From: Glandiceps talaboti
Taxonomy: Eukaryota > Hemichordata > Enteropneusta > Spengelidae
DNA: 64,000 nucleotides
NCBI RefSeq assembly: GCF_964340395.1
Contig: NC_135552.1
Coordinates: 16,288,194-16,352,193, forward strand
Reading direction: 5' to 3'
The position numbers and the translations under genes were made by a program. Position 1 is the first letter of the stretch, and every line of letters starts with the position of its first letter. Below are positions 51,090 through 63,996 of this stretch, in pieces. The notes under the pieces are model-generated. The model searched no databases and was not told where the DNA came from. It saw nothing but the letters and a program-made list of their open reading frames with translations.

Positions 51090-54000
51090 GCAAGCAAGCA
51101 TAAACATATGAACAATCACACACATCAGGTATCTAAATTGTTTTAACTAACAGCTGCAATGCATGTAATAATTTCTGCCTCACGTGAAATTTTATAAAAT
51201 CTTAACAATCATTAAAAGAATGCTGTATAAAGCCATGAACTCTTAAATAAACATGCTTTTATACAACGATTACATATGAACCCGACTATCAATGATATGA
51301 TATAGTAATGTGAATGTACATATCCTTCATATCGTGTTTAATAGAGTAAGCACCTTTGCACTAACAAGACATCAATGTTACAAGAGTTCAAGGAAAGACA
51401 CGGTGAGAACAAAGCTCTTTGATTGCATTTTGAGAAGCCCAATTCTCAAGTCACGTTTTCCTGGATAAGGTTGTGAATGTCATACGGGTTACATTCCTTC
51501 TCACAGTCGACAACAATGCGTCATTAGCTATTTATGACGAAGAGAATTTGCAATGTCAGATTAATAACAAATTGTTGTATATGATGTCATATATATCAAG
51601 AGTCAGCCTACCGATGGGGATGTTATTAATCTATTTATTGTAGTAGTAGTAATATGATTACACTTTATAGTCTTTGTCCAAATTGATTTAAAACTTATAA
51701 ACACTGAGATATGCAGGTCACGCTGCATGAGCCAGTCCTCTGGCATCATTTAATCTGTTGGTATATATCCTGCAGGATCTGAGGTCATGTGTACGAAACA
51801 TATGCTTTTCTATGTTCAGTGGTTAAGTTTCTAATTCAATATCGAAAACGTACGTCTGTGACTTCGGAAGGAAAAGTTCTTGAATCGCATATACATGCAA
51901 CCCTTTCCATTCAGAGTAATAAGTTCGGGAAAGGCGTAGGGGATATGGGGCGAAGTGTCGGGATGGTGGGGGATAGGGGGAGGTGTGCATGTGTATGAGG
52001 GTGGGGGTGAGGTAGGGGGCGATGGGGTGAGGTGGGGAATAAATAAGTCTATGACAATTTTTTGACAGTCACTGGATCGTCACTTTCAGTACATGCACTA
52101 CTACTTCCTTTGGTGCAGATCGTGATAGCATACATATGTATATATTATTTCATTTAATAAATTCAATTTCGCCCATGGATTTGATATCAGGAGTAAGTAT
52201 TGTGCTTCGGGGCGCGGTGATCGGAAGTTGTAGTCTGAGCTTTGTGGTGACGTGGCCGGAAAACATCAATTTGGCGAAAGACTATCGGGAAACAAGATTC
52301 ATAATCCATCGAGGCATTCAGAAAAGGCGGCGTGTTCTTTTCTGCACATCCGGTCCAGTATACAAGTATGGCGTCAAATCATTTCGGTTATACCTTCCAA
52401 CATGTTGTCATCCAATTTCTTTCTGCTTTCAATTTTGAATTGTTTTCGCTTTTCATGTAACTTTAACGACATCGAGAATTTCAACTAACCAACGCCAACG
52501 TAAATAACCAACGCAATCCGATTGTCTACACACTTACAGTTTGTATTGTAAAACTTTATTCAGGAAAGTTGAGGATACATGTGCAGTCATTCGGCTCTTA
52601 CCAATTATTGAACTTGAACTTCTATCTCGTCGGCGGTATGGATGTCATCAGAACGAAATCAGAACAATCTAGGGAAAGTTGTTATCCCTCTGCCATTGAA
52701 GTCAGTCTGAGGGTGTTTACTATTTGTTTCATTGTCATATAGTGTCATACTCGGTCACTGTTTTCACTCTTGTATATTGTTATTGCAATTCAGTATATCT
52801 TTGGCTTTTTATATTTGACTTTTTATATTTGACTTTAAAAAAAAAAGTTTTATTCATGTATAATTGTTATTTGTTTCAGGTCTTTAGTTTTCATGTTTAT
52901 CCACTTTAAGTTTAAGAGTGTGCACCTTGGAAGTCAATTTCCAATGGCAATAAAGTTTATTATGATGTTAGAAAGTCCCACTGTACTTCGGAGAAATTGT
53001 AAGCATGTTCAAGAAGCTAGTTCAATTTAACCAATCTAAAATAACGAGTCTTAGAGTCATTAATTTACCCCATACTCTGTTCTAATCACACTTTACCAAA
53101 TACTGTGAATGATTTCACCCTCTTTTTTTTCTAATTTGACAAATGAAGATCAATTCAATACAATTCCAATATAAGTACGGTTCACATGTTTGTGAATGTC
53201 TAATCATGTTTTCTTTCAAAGAGTATTGATGCGAAACTGTTTGGCGCTGAATAGTTTAATGAAATCTCAATTCACAACGTTTGCATCGTAAGCACGATTG
53301 ATGTACAGGGCTGTGATTTTAACACGAAGTGCTTCCGCTGTTGAGAATTGTGAATTATTACTGTGTTGTCGTCTGCATACGAATTGGGTTACCTTACCCC
53401 CACGTACGAGATGTAAATTTTATATGCTGCGTGACCTTTACTATAATAAAAACTCTCCTCTCCAAAGGTAAAGTAAATTCATCTATTTGTAAAATCTATT
53501 ATCCTTAGGTGGCTCGCAAAGTATCCTTTGACTTATACGGTGATTCGCAGGCCCTGACATTTACAACGTCTCCACAAGTATTTGTATTCCGGTGCTACTG
53601 TTGTGTTTGTTTCTTTGCAAAGTCCAGTAATGGAAGTCATCTGCTGCGATTGTTCTGTCTGAAAAGTCATCAATTTAGGATGATAGTATCTCTATAAGTA
53701 CCATTCGTCAATGATATTGGGCTCAAACATGAGTAATCTTGGCTTAGCATTAATCCCGCTTCCTCATTTGTTCTAAGGTTTATTTATTTTAAGCGCAAAT
53801 CCTCCATAAATGAAAAATGGCCGTCTAGTCTATTGTAAGTATGATTGAAAGGGTGTATAAAGGCCATTTTTTTCTGTTTGAGTGCACTAGGTGAGACATA
53901 TAAATTCTCCAATCTCTTCTGTCAATTGATATATATACATGTCGTCAAACTTCATTTTTATACTGCTTAAAAGTTTCGAGAACGTTTGTATGACGCATAT

Positions 54001-55430
54001 TTCGTCATTATATCAATATATATTTGCATATATCATGAGAACACTTATGCTCTTTCATGAAAACGACAAGGATTTAATCCCAGGTTCTCAAGTTAGTCTT
54101 ATCCTATCTATGGAGCTATAAGGATTACATTGGATCACTGTTGTGTTCTGGAGCAATTTTTTTCTATCGCCCAGACATCCGTTTTCCAATCCTAAATTTT
54201 AATCCTAATCCTCATGGGACATTATGTCATAATCTACGTGAATTACGATACATAAATAAACACCTTCATGATTTAAAAGGGAGTTGTTTCTGAAACAAAT
54301 GAAAACAATCAATATAAGGTACTTATAGTACAGCTGGTTTATTAAAACCAGCAAAAGAACTGAGATGTTAAAAACTTATGTAGAAAAAAAACTTTTCAAA
54401 TCATTACTTTATTAATGGCACCTTGTAGGGGAAAGATATTTTAAAGCAAAACAAGTAAATAATAAAAAAGAAAAAAATGTTTGTAAAAATAAAAAAAGAA
54501 CAAATTTAAAGAAGAATTAAACATAAAACAAAAACAAAAGTTTTAAAAACATATATGGCCAATTCAAAGCACCTATGTGGTACATCCTTAAAACGATACT
54601 CTAGTCACGTTTGTTTTCATCTACCCTTATTTCCTTGTAGGTATCTGACCAGAAAGCAATGTTTTCACATACGACATTTACATGCTATGAATTGAAGGAC
54701 CTAACAAAAACGAATTTTGCTTCGTCATCATACTAATTATGAATACATCCCATGACTTCATCGCAAGTACCATTTCATCATAGCCATCAAATAGACGTAC
54801 GAGTGCATCTTTCTATTCTAATTACATCAACTAGAAATATCTACAGCAACCGTAGTATCCAACATCGTCATAAGAGAGATGACTTCAGACAAATATGTAT
54901 ACATTACCAGCGTGTTGCTTTTAATATTAAAAATAAAACATGCTCACATTTCATATGAACACTAACACATAATTGATTTCCAGGGGCTGAATGCTGTTTT
55001 ATTTTGAGACCTATCTCGACTTTTCCATCATCTTTTGAGGTAATGAAAGGGTTTAAGAATGTCCTTGATCTTTTTTGCCAATGGGAGTCACAAAACCTTA
55101 ATATTTTAGCTCGTCATAAACAAACTCTATAAGTGCTTTGTTTTATAATGTGAACGACGACATATTTTCACTGACGAATCAAAGCCATGGCCTAAAGGAA
55201 TGTTTCACTGAAAGTACGTACTCAAACGACTCGAAGGACTCAAAAATACTGAAAACACATTTATCTTCCATATTAGACGAGTTGAAGTAATTCCCATAAA
55301 ATATGGTCGTCATTTCTTGCGGGGTATTAACGCTGTCATTTTCTTAAAATTCAAAAAGCTGATTATAGAAATTTTATGCACGTGATGTATTAAATGGGGA
55401 ATTCGCCGCAAACATTTCTCTAACACCAAC
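51090..55430. other. Intergenic, no gene recognised
   Basis: Frames up to 100 codons lack protein character. At 52880-52970 a segment ending AATGGCAATAAAGTTTATTA resembles the 3' end of a LINE, but no coding part is attached. The rest is unremarkable. Confidence 0.45.
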
Positions 55431-55847
55431 GGATTATAGCTAATGTGATGTAGGCTTGGTGCTTCACTCATGTGACATGACATTTAATACTCATCCTCAG
55501 ATAACTTCTAATGCAAAAGAAACAATTACATAGATGCCGTGCACAGTGGGGATGTAGAAGTAGTCAAGTTGAAATGTTGATTATCAGTTAGAAAATAAAC
55601 AATTGCAGCCATTAAAATCATCAAGTGCATGTGTAATGTTTTCATTAGAAGCCTGTTTCTGCTGCCCTGTGAAAGAATATCAATGCTTACCAGTGTTGTG
55701 GTCAATGTGATTGGACTAAGGATCCAGCTGTGTTTATTGTGTCTCTGTTATTGTTAGTCTACAGTTGAAATATGTCTATGTTTGTTTCAAATACGTAATT
55801 TACTATGAGTGAGACACCAAGCCTACATCATTTTAGCTGTAATGTCC
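55431..55847. repeat. Inverted-repeat element with roughly 42-bp arms
   Basis: The left arm 55431-55471 (GGATTATAGCTAATGTGATG...) and right arm 55805-55847 are imperfect inverted repeats sharing the palindromic partner of GTAGGCTTGGTG. A third partial copy of the right arm follows directly at 55849-55893. It has no coding capacity and looks like a MITE or foldback. Confidence 0.6.
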
Positions 55848-55899
55848 AATGAGTGAAACACCAACGCAACTTCATTTTAGCTGTAATTGTCTGTAACTG

Positions 55900-57780
55900 A
55901 TTACACATTTAACTGATAGCAAAGTCTCTACACCTTGAAAGGAATTCGGTAAATAAAAAATGAAAATTACTTGAAAATATTTTACGAAATGCGATTTAGC
56001 TTCGCTGTATACATAAATTTGGACATCATTTTAGTCAAAGTTAGGCCACAGGTGTATTTTTATGAGGTTAAAAGTGTATTAACAGAAAAAACAATTAAGA
56101 ACGGTAAAAAACAAGAACATAAAATGCGCAGGTCGTACCTAATGAACATATGGATATACCTTACAGGTATACCCAGCATGCCATTCGCAATCATTTGGCA
56201 ACCGCACAGAGTCTCGAATATACAACAGCACGCACTACCCAAAAGAAGTCAGTTCGTGGTTGACAGGTGTTTGACTCGCTTCATCTTCGAACTCTGTCGC
56301 CATGCATATAAAACTCCCATCGTCACACAATCAAGTACCAAACTAGTACTCTTGCTAGGTCTTAAACCAAAGTGTTCATTACTTCACCTGGACAATATTA
56401 GTTATTCACAGACTTTGACACCGTGGACATATCGTACCAACAAAACAAAAGGATGGAAAAAATACCGTAAGTATAAATCTGCCGTTACTTATGCAACACG
56501 TATGAATCTAGGAGATTGCAACAACAACAAAATCGGAAACTCTTCGCTTGGCATCTCAGACCGAACCTCTTCAAAATTCTGAGGTTAGCTTTCGGAGGCA
56601 AATGTCAGCATACGATTCAACATATTATTATCATAGAGTTACTGTTAGAAAAACTAAAGATGTGCATGAGCTCAATTGAATACCTATGCAAGGAGTCGTA
56701 TGTTTTGATAGACTTTTACGTATGAGTTAGCACGAGGCTTAACATTACTTGTCATGTGAAATATAGTGAATCCCAAAGGTCCTTATTGCCGGTTTCATTG
56801 TTTAAACTCTTCTGACTAGAATGTACGTTTTTCGTTATTTATCTTTAAAATATTAACTGATGGGAATGCTCTCAAAATCCCTAAGGTATTCCCAACCTTT
56901 ACCTGCCATGTTTGCTGATCATCACGATTCGTAAACACATTCAGATTGCCATGTTTTTGATAACTGTACACACGTGAACTTTCCAACAGTGATGTCAACG
57001 CCTAAGGCCACAGCGATGCCTGCTAAGATTATTTGTTGTGCATCATTCTAGACTAAGGAACAAAAATCACATTTTTAATCATGGAGTTATTCAGTCATAT
57101 TTGTACATTATGATAACTGTATACAATAGTAATCTGTCGTACGTCCACCGGCGTCGATTCTGAAAGTCCACGTACGCGTTTAATGACAACCTTACCATTT
57201 GAATATAATTCACGTTGTATTCTTAGCAGGTGCCATTGCTTGTATGGAGAAGTTGACAATTTCGAAAATCCTTTTTTTCTGTGAACGGTAAACAGTTTTT
57301 AAAAGCATTTATCGATAAACACAAAAGAGCACACTCTGACATGTTGATAATTGTGTTATGTGGTGTTATTATGTTTCAAACTGTGCGATTCTGTCGAGTT
57401 GAAATACTGCTAAGTTCATAAAGACCGGCCTCAAACGTAAACACAGAAATCATTTTAAAGGCTAACAAATTGAATGTTATGGTTAGCCAGGTGTGAATTT
57501 CAAATGGTTGAATAAAGGTTGATATATCACAACAATTTCCGCTATCTTTCACAAACACAATAACATGGTGACGCTATGATGACGTCACAAAGATAAGCAT
57601 AATATCATGTAACATTTAAGAGTCCATTTGCAACGAAGGTAAGACTATGCAAACTTTGTGTAGGGACATACATCTTAGATATGGATAAATGAGAAACTAC
57701 TCGTTAAATCCTGTAGTATTAAACGGCACGTTGATTGGAGAAAAATATGAATACACCTACTTACACCGACACGCGTGATC
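55900..57780. other. Intergenic; one long open frame of doubtful meaning
   Basis: A 203-codon open frame (55971-56582, +) is the longest non-repetitive frame outside the known genes. It has a basic, mixed composition, no signal peptide, no membrane segment and no motif I recognise. It is probably chance, or a decayed exon. Confidence 0.35.
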
Positions 57781-57787
57781 GCGCGCG

Positions 57788-57839
<52 letters not shown>

Positions 57840-57907
57840 TACATACATACATACATACATACATACATACATACATACATACATACATACATACATACAT
57901 ACATACA
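57781..57907. repeat. (CG)/(CA)n/(CATA)n array
   Basis: A short CG tract, about 50 bp of CA, then about 75 bp of CATA. Confidence 0.95.
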
Positions 57908-58510
57908 TTTATTAATGGACTCAATATATGAGAGAGACGTTGGCGAAGTAAGGGTGATACTTCACTAAGAACCTTCTTTGCACTTCCTTCAACGGAAGCC
58001 CCTTAGTGCTAACTAAGGAGCTTGTTCGTTTAATATATGATACGTAAAGACAATTCATTAGCGACCTCGGTTGGCATACTTTTAACAGCCAAGAGCTAAG
58101 ATGTCATAAAGAGTAACGAGTAGAAGCTCTTTATATGTAACGAACTTCAGAACAGAACTGCCAGTAGTCGCAATGTGCATAGGTAACAATGCCAACGTGA
58201 TCGCAATCATAGTACAGACTGAACGTGATGTATAATTTTGGCCACATCACGAATAAATTGAATTTGTATCCAGACAGTTTATGCTTTTTTCAACTAATAA
58301 GTTTGTTTTTTTTAAAAAGAGCTGTTAATTTTTTCTTCATTTTTCCAATATCGTAAACACAGATTTTTCAGTCTGTGAACAAAACACTACGTAATTGGTG
58401 CTCTCTTACGTATGCGACGCATGTCGTAGACAGCATTAAGCAGGCACTTGATTTAATGACAAATCGTGGATTATAAAATGTGCTTGATAAGAGAACACTT
58501 TACCCTTTGA

Positions 58511-59189
58511 TGTCAAATACAGAAGGCAGGACGATATTGCAATTGTTTTATTCTACCCCATTTTGATTACTGTTCCAACATATGGGGTCACTGTTCCATC
58601 AAACTTTTAGTGCGCATTGAGCGACTCCAGAAAGCTGTCGCAAGAGTTCTTTTAGATTGTGATTATAACACTTCTAGTGATGTTTTATTCCGTACATTGC
58701 ATTGGACACCATTCAGAAAACGGGTTTTATATAATGAGTCAATTTTAATGTATAAAGTACAAAACAATTTAGCACCGGATTATTTGAATGTTTTTAAAAG
58801 GATACACAATGTTCATAGTCGGAATACTAGATCTGCTGCCAGGGAAGATTTATACATTCCAAAACATAGAACCGAGTTTTTTAAGAAAAGTTTTACCTAC
58901 AGTGGTGTAAAAATATGGAACAGTTTACCACTTGACTTAAAATCATGTCCCTGCAGGCTTTTAAAAGCAAATGTAAATATCATTTTTCAAATTCAAGTGA
59001 TTCATAATTTCAGTAGTGTATTGTTGATGTTCGTCTATTTTGTTATTGTACCCATTATATTTTTGCTTGTTTTGTCCTCATTTGATGTGTGCAGTATTTA
59101 ATGTATATATTGTATATATTTTAATGTTTTTCTCGACACTGTGTGAGAAGAGCCACTGGCTCAACAGTCTATCGAGATTAAATAAAGTC

Positions 59190-59219
<30 letters not shown>
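58511..59219 (+). mobile_element. 5'-truncated non-LTR retrotransposon (LINE) 3' end
   Basis: A coding tail (58511-59101) is followed by a short AT-rich 3' UTR, AATAAA near 59181 and a (TAA)n tail (59191-59219). Coding blocks in order are ILPHFDYCSNIWG, RIERLQKAVAR, VLFRTLHWTPFRKR, YKVQNNLAPDYLN, NTRSAAREDLYIP and FTYSGVKIWNSLPLDLK. These are typical of the region after the reverse transcriptase palm in CR1/L2/jockey-type elements. A stop lies just upstream (58508), and no catalytic RT motif remains. The frame is open to 59101, so the insertion looks fairly young. The exact clade is not assigned. Confidence 0.85.
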
Positions 59220-59221
<2 letters not shown>

Positions 59222-60161
59222 TGTCGTCAGTATCTAATTAAAAGATGTCCATGTATATAATACCACCTGTGACCTCTTAAAAGAGTGAGTTTTATGAGAG
59301 TTAACTTACAAGGTCATTCGAGTATTAAAGGATAGTTTTATAGATCAATTTAGTTCACGTTACTACCGAATGTCATGCAGTTTTGAGATATACAAAATGT
59401 ATCGTATTGAAAAAAACAACACCCCTATAAATATGCTTTAGCGAAAATAAGGGTTTTGTTTTTCGCATGTACAGTAGCAAATAATTGTTTTAAAAGTATA
59501 TTCTCATAAATACCCATGTGTTTATTTTATGATAAAACAAATCTAGTACACGGAAGCATTGAAAAAGCATTTTCAATTTCATTTGCTTCACGGGTTTTTT
59601 TCTCTTTAAAACAAGTAATTCTATCAAAAATGTGTATATGTTTTACTTTGCCTAATATCTAAAGGTCAAAAGAGTACGTCACACGAACATGTTTAGGCCT
59701 CAGGGCTTGGACATTGGAATCAGTGATACATACATATATGTGTGTGTGCGGTATTTCGGCTGCTTCAAAAGAATTGCCCTGTCGTGATACTTTGAAAGGA
59801 TGAAACATATCGCTTTTCTAGGCGCCATTAACTTGTTCTTTAGACGTGCAATAGACATGGCCCAGAACTCCGCATGTTCTTAGGTTTGTATTAACTTACT
59901 TTTTTGCACTGAGTGCATTCCATATCTTATCGCATTTTAACCTGAACGTAACATAAAAACCCCGTTTCAATATTTCAAGAATGACCACACCCATGTAACT
60001 TTAACATCTTTCTTTATTTACATTTTATTACTTTCAGATCTACTGTGTATTGAATTCAGGCATCTGGATATTTAATACAGGGGAAAGCCAATCATTGTTT
60101 TATCTATACGCAAGGATATTTGACTGTCATCAAAAGAACTTTACCCTTGAAATAGGAGCCA
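59220..60161. other. 5' flank of gene B
   Basis: AT-rich DNA without a recognised promoter. An in-frame TAG nine bases before the first ATG of gene B bounds its start. Confidence 0.45.
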
Positions 60162-60497
60162 ATGATGACGGACTTGAACTTGTCAACCCAAAATGACAGC
60201 AACTACTCGTTCTACGATTACGACTACGACTACAAACTTGGAGCTGAGTCGATTATTGTGCCAACTTTGTGGGGAATTTTCGCCTTCTTCGGTCTTGTTG
60301 GAAATCTCTTCGTCATTGTGGTTGTAGTGAAGTTCAGTCATATGAGGACGGTCACTAATTATTACATCGTGAACTTGGCGTTGACCGACGTGGTGGTTCT
60401 CCTCATATGCGTTCCGTCGACGTCCAGTGTGTATGCCTTGCATACCGAGTGGGCGCTTGGTGATGCTATGTGTAGGATTGTCATCTGGACACAGCTG
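60162..60497 (+). CDS. Kisspeptin receptor-like GPCR, gene B, exon 1 (N-terminus to start of TM3)
   Basis: Residues 1-112 of a 372-residue class A GPCR. The start is fixed by an in-frame TAG at 60153. A second ATG follows directly, with a better A at -3. The N-terminus has three glycosylation sequons (NLS, NDS, NYS) and a FYDYDYDYK stretch suited to tyrosine sulfation. TM1 carries GN (N48 = 1.50), loop 1 MRTVTNYY, TM2 NLALTD (D76 = 2.50), and the TM3 cysteine is C104. It ends in phase 0 at gtaagc. MRTVTNYYI.NLA.TD is shared with gene A, and both exon borders match that gene. It is a kisspeptin/galanin-type peptide receptor by family; its ligand is unknown. Confidence 0.88.
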
Positions 60498-61410
60498 GTA
60501 AGCGTTCATTTATGAAATTTGCCATGCACAGTTTCGATATATTTACGTCTTTGAACTCTGCGTTGAATTCAATGGCATCGACAAAAAAATCTACTGACAA
60601 CGCAACCCTTCTACTTTGAAATAAGTACAACCCATATGCATTTCTGGCGTAGTTCCAATACAATAAAATTACTACCAAACCTAAAAGACTACAGCATTTG
60701 AATGATGTTTTTCATATCTCACACGCCGTTTTTTGTTTAATTAACTTTAAATTACAAGTTACACAAACATAATACAGGCAACGACTGTGTTATAATCTTC
60801 CTATGTTTCATCCGACTTGATTTTGTGTTCACAGTGGGAAAAAAGAAAATGTATAATTTTATATGCTTGGGCACTAGCAGTTCGTATATTTATGTAATTG
60901 GTAACAAAAAACCTTGTAAGTGGAAGACGTAAAAAAAACACCGTGCCGTCTAATTGAAACTCTATAGTATATTGTTACAAACTGAATGTAAAGTATCACA
61001 AGCTGAGTTTAAAAGCTTTCTTCACTCGGATGATTGGCAAAAAATGCATAAAACACCATAAAATCTAAATTCAACTTATCTGTTTCGAGTTAATGCATTT
61101 AGCAAATAGTCTCTGTACGTTGTTAGCCCAGTCGATGGATTATAGAGATTTCCTTGTATAAGTAAACTGAACTTTATCTTTGAATCATGTAATGTACAGT
61201 ATTCTGTCTGTAAACCAGGTTTGGATTCTCTTAATATAGATAGTGACGGTTAGGTATAACCATAGACACTGTCTCCGGGTACACAATTTTTTTTTATCAC
61301 AAATGCCTCTAGGTATCCAGCAAAAATTCGTCATCGTCACCATCATCATCGTCGACGTTGTAGTCGTCGTCATCATCATCATCATCATCATCATCACCAC
61401 CACCACCACC

Positions 61411-61456
<46 letters not shown>

Positions 61457-62059
61457 GCAACAACAACAAATAAACAAACACATTGCAACACAAAGCATAA
61501 AAACTCGGCTTATTCCTCTTTTAAATAATAACATAAGGAGGTAGAAAATTAACGTAGACATGAATTCGCTTGTGTTTGAATATTAAGAAATGATATCATT
61601 CGTCACAGGGATAAAGTTACCTTTTTCTAAAATCTAATTTGAAGAAACTGCGTATCAATTGTGATTAAATTTAGTTCATATTTCGAGAAGCTTAGTTGAA
61701 TAGCATCGGGGAGCTCGGGCTAAATGATTGGATTAAATACTAAATTAGCTAAATCTGTGCCTGTCGAAATCGTAATATGTCGTGATGTTTTGAATTGTCT
61801 GAAAGGTGTCCAAAAAGCTGACTCAACTCGGTGAACTAACACCTGGCAGAAATGACCTCCAGTTAACTAATAAACAGAAGCAAGTTACTGTATTTCAGGT
61901 GTTACCCATTCTGTCGTTTAACAATACTTTGATATCACAACAGTGATGAAAACAGAAAACAAGCTTTACTGGATCACGACTTCTATTTTCAAAAGTGCAG
62001 TTTCAATTTCCTCTGTATTTTTTCAATCTTTTTATTTCATCTTTTCATCTATGTATCAG
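60498..62059 (+). other. Intron 1 of gene B (1.6 kb)
   Basis: gtaagc to ...atgtatcag, phase 0, with a T-rich tract before the acceptor. It contains a CAT/CAC/CAA trinucleotide array at 61329-61468. Much shorter than the 11.5-kb counterpart in gene A. Confidence 0.8.
61329..61468. repeat. (CAT)n/(CAC)n/(CAA)n trinucleotide array
   Basis: Successive CGT/CAT, CAC and CAA phases over about 140 bp. Poly-Ile, poly-Thr and poly-Asn frames are artefacts. Confidence 0.95.
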
Positions 62060-62195
62060 GCATGTTGGCAAGCATCGTGTCTAACGTTGACGGTTATTAG
62101 CGTGGACAGATATCATGCTATAGTGCATCCCGTGAAATCTATCAAGTACCGTACCCCCAGGGCAGCTATTGCAGTCAGTGCATCAATTTGGCTAT
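62060..62195 (+). CDS. Kisspeptin receptor-like GPCR, gene B, exon 2 (TM3-TM4)
   Basis: Exactly 136 nt, as in gene A. Residues 113-157 plus one base. It holds QASCLTLTVISVDRYHAIVHP with DRY at 128-130, and RTPRAAIAVSASIW ending TM4. The acceptor is atgtatcag and the donor gtaagt. An open frame running 117 nt into the preceding intron is not coding, because the acceptor, the phase and the paralogue all agree on this border. Confidence 0.9.
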
Positions 62196-63263
62196 GTAAG
62201 TAATGTCCTATATATACTGAACACAATGATTGACTATTAATGAAAAAATATAGTTCTTGGATACTTGTACATAAACTCGTATTAAGGGTGGCCTTATTTT
62301 TTTTCACGTTTCTCATTACTTTTCCATGGCAACTATGGGTCGATCGGTCGGTCGACCGATTTAAAAACAAAGTGAAAACAAAAATCATCTTCTTTATGCT
62401 TCTCTTCCTCTCATTTTCCTTCTCTCTATCTTCTCTTTATTCAAGGCATTCCTAGTAGCAAACCCTTTCCCAGTTTCTCTTCACCATTGGCATGTTGTCA
62501 ACGCCCCCCCCCCCCCACTTGAATAACTTCCGTAATGAAAGAAATGGTCTGTTCGTGAACAAGTGTCGTTGTCGCCGCCGGTACTGTAGATGACGGTGGC
62601 AGTCAAGACACTTCCTTATTCTTGCCAGAGAGGGGGCTGTTCAGCAAAATATTAAGGGTGGGCGAAAATGAGAAAAATATCTTTTTTTTTATTTTGATGT
62701 CGAAGCTGAAAATTTGGGCCGGTCGGGCAATGAGAAACAGAAATTAAAATAGAGTCACCCTATAGCGTACTCGTCCATTTTTCTTCCTGTCTGGCCATTG
62801 CTTAGTTATATATCGTAGTCGATCACAGTACATCATGTCCCAAGTTTTTTCAAAGTGGAGAGCATGCTCGAAACCCGGTATCTTGTACGATAACTCAATA
62901 TAGTTTGATCTGTCTTTGAATCAAAGACCAAGGATTCTATCAGGTTTTCTTAGTGTTATCTTATCAAAATGATTCAAACATCTGTTGGTTTGTTCTTGGC
63001 CAACCTTTTCTCCAGCTCTGCCAGGGAACTATTTTTTCCACACTAAACTTAATCTCAGTCCAAATTAGGCAATGTTTAAAATTAAAATTTAAACCTGCAC
63101 CTTTTTAAAGTTTAAAAAGTTACATCGTAAATGTATTCTTTCACTTAGTACATCCTAGGGAACTTGTAACATCAATATGCGTCAATTTAACTGTTCCCAC
63201 ATTCATTGGAGTTATAGCAACCCATGGGTACCCTCGATAACTCTTTCTTTATCGTTTCAATAG
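62196..63263 (+). other. Intron 2 of gene B (1.1 kb)
   Basis: gtaagt to ...cgtttcaatag, phase 1. It holds a C homopolymer near 62505-62517 and a short inverted sequence tcggtcgaccga. Nothing else recognised. Confidence 0.8.
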
Positions 63264-63910
63264 ATTCCTACGTGATGACGACACCAGCGCTGTACTTCTA
63301 CCGGGTTGAACAGTACCCCTTCGACCCAGACCACGCTTTCTGCGTGGAGTATTTCACGTCATCCGACAGCGTCAACAGCAACAACATCTACGCCACTTTC
63401 TACACATTGCAGTCCTACATGGTACCACTGTTTGTCGTTTTTGCCTGTTATTCCTTCATGATTAAACGACTTTGGAAATCAAAGAACCTGTCAGAGGATG
63501 CTGCTATGTTGGCTCAAGCATCGAAACAGAAACGGAAGATAACTCGAATGGTATTTGTTGTTGTTCTACTGTATACGATCTGTCACCTTCCCAACCAATT
63601 ACTCAATATGCTATTTCGTTGGAACTTTAATATGTTTTCGGAAAACACCGATTTGTTCAAATATTTGCGGATTATTTCGAACTCCCTGCTTTATTTCAAT
63701 TCCATAATAAACCCAGTAGTTTACAATCTCTTGGGAGAAAATTTTCGGAAATTATTAAAGAAGGCGTTTGTCTTACATTTGCATAGGAATAAGGTACATG
63801 ACTTGAACGCCGTCAACCTCCTTAACCCCCATACCATGGACATTCTCCATACTAACAGAGTGCACCCGTCAAATTCCCATCCACAGCTTGGCGTTAGGAA
63901 ATCAAGTTAA
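63264..63910 (+). CDS. Kisspeptin receptor-like GPCR, gene B, exon 3 (TM4 end to C-terminus)
   Basis: Residues 158-372 (split codon TAT, Tyr158). ECL2 cysteine C184 lies in AFCVEYFTS, comparable to the C.E.FPS segment of vertebrate KISS1R. TM5 has P212, loop 3 ends KQKRKITRM, TM7 carries NSIINPVVY (307-311), and helix 8 reads GENFRKLLKKAF without palmitoylation cysteines. The TM6 motif is CHLP (264-267): the conserved toggle tryptophan 6.48 is His, whereas gene A keeps CWLP. The frame is intact. Basic and His-rich C-tail. The frame opens 40 bases earlier at 63224, but that part is intron. Confidence 0.9.
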
Positions 63911-63943
63911 ATTATTGATGACATTTACTGAGCTATCGAACTT

Positions 63944-63996
63944 AATAAAATTATATTGCAACATTTATGTCTGGCTTGTACAACATTACAAATAAA
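63944..63996 (+). terminator. Polyadenylation signals of gene B
   Basis: Two AATAAA hexamers, 63944-63949 and 63991-63996, lie 34 and 81 bases after the stop codon. Which is used cannot be told here, and the window ends at 64000. Confidence 0.55.

Noticed and set aside
55971-56582. 203-codon open frame
   Set aside because: No recognisable domain, signal peptide or membrane segment, no initiation context and no splice partner. Low GC DNA can hold such a frame by chance. Only a protein search or transcript would change this.
61943-62059. Upstream extension of gene B exon 2 in the same open frame
   Set aside because: A consensus acceptor at 62059, the phase 0 join and the paralogous exon of identical 136-nt length all place the exon start at 62060.
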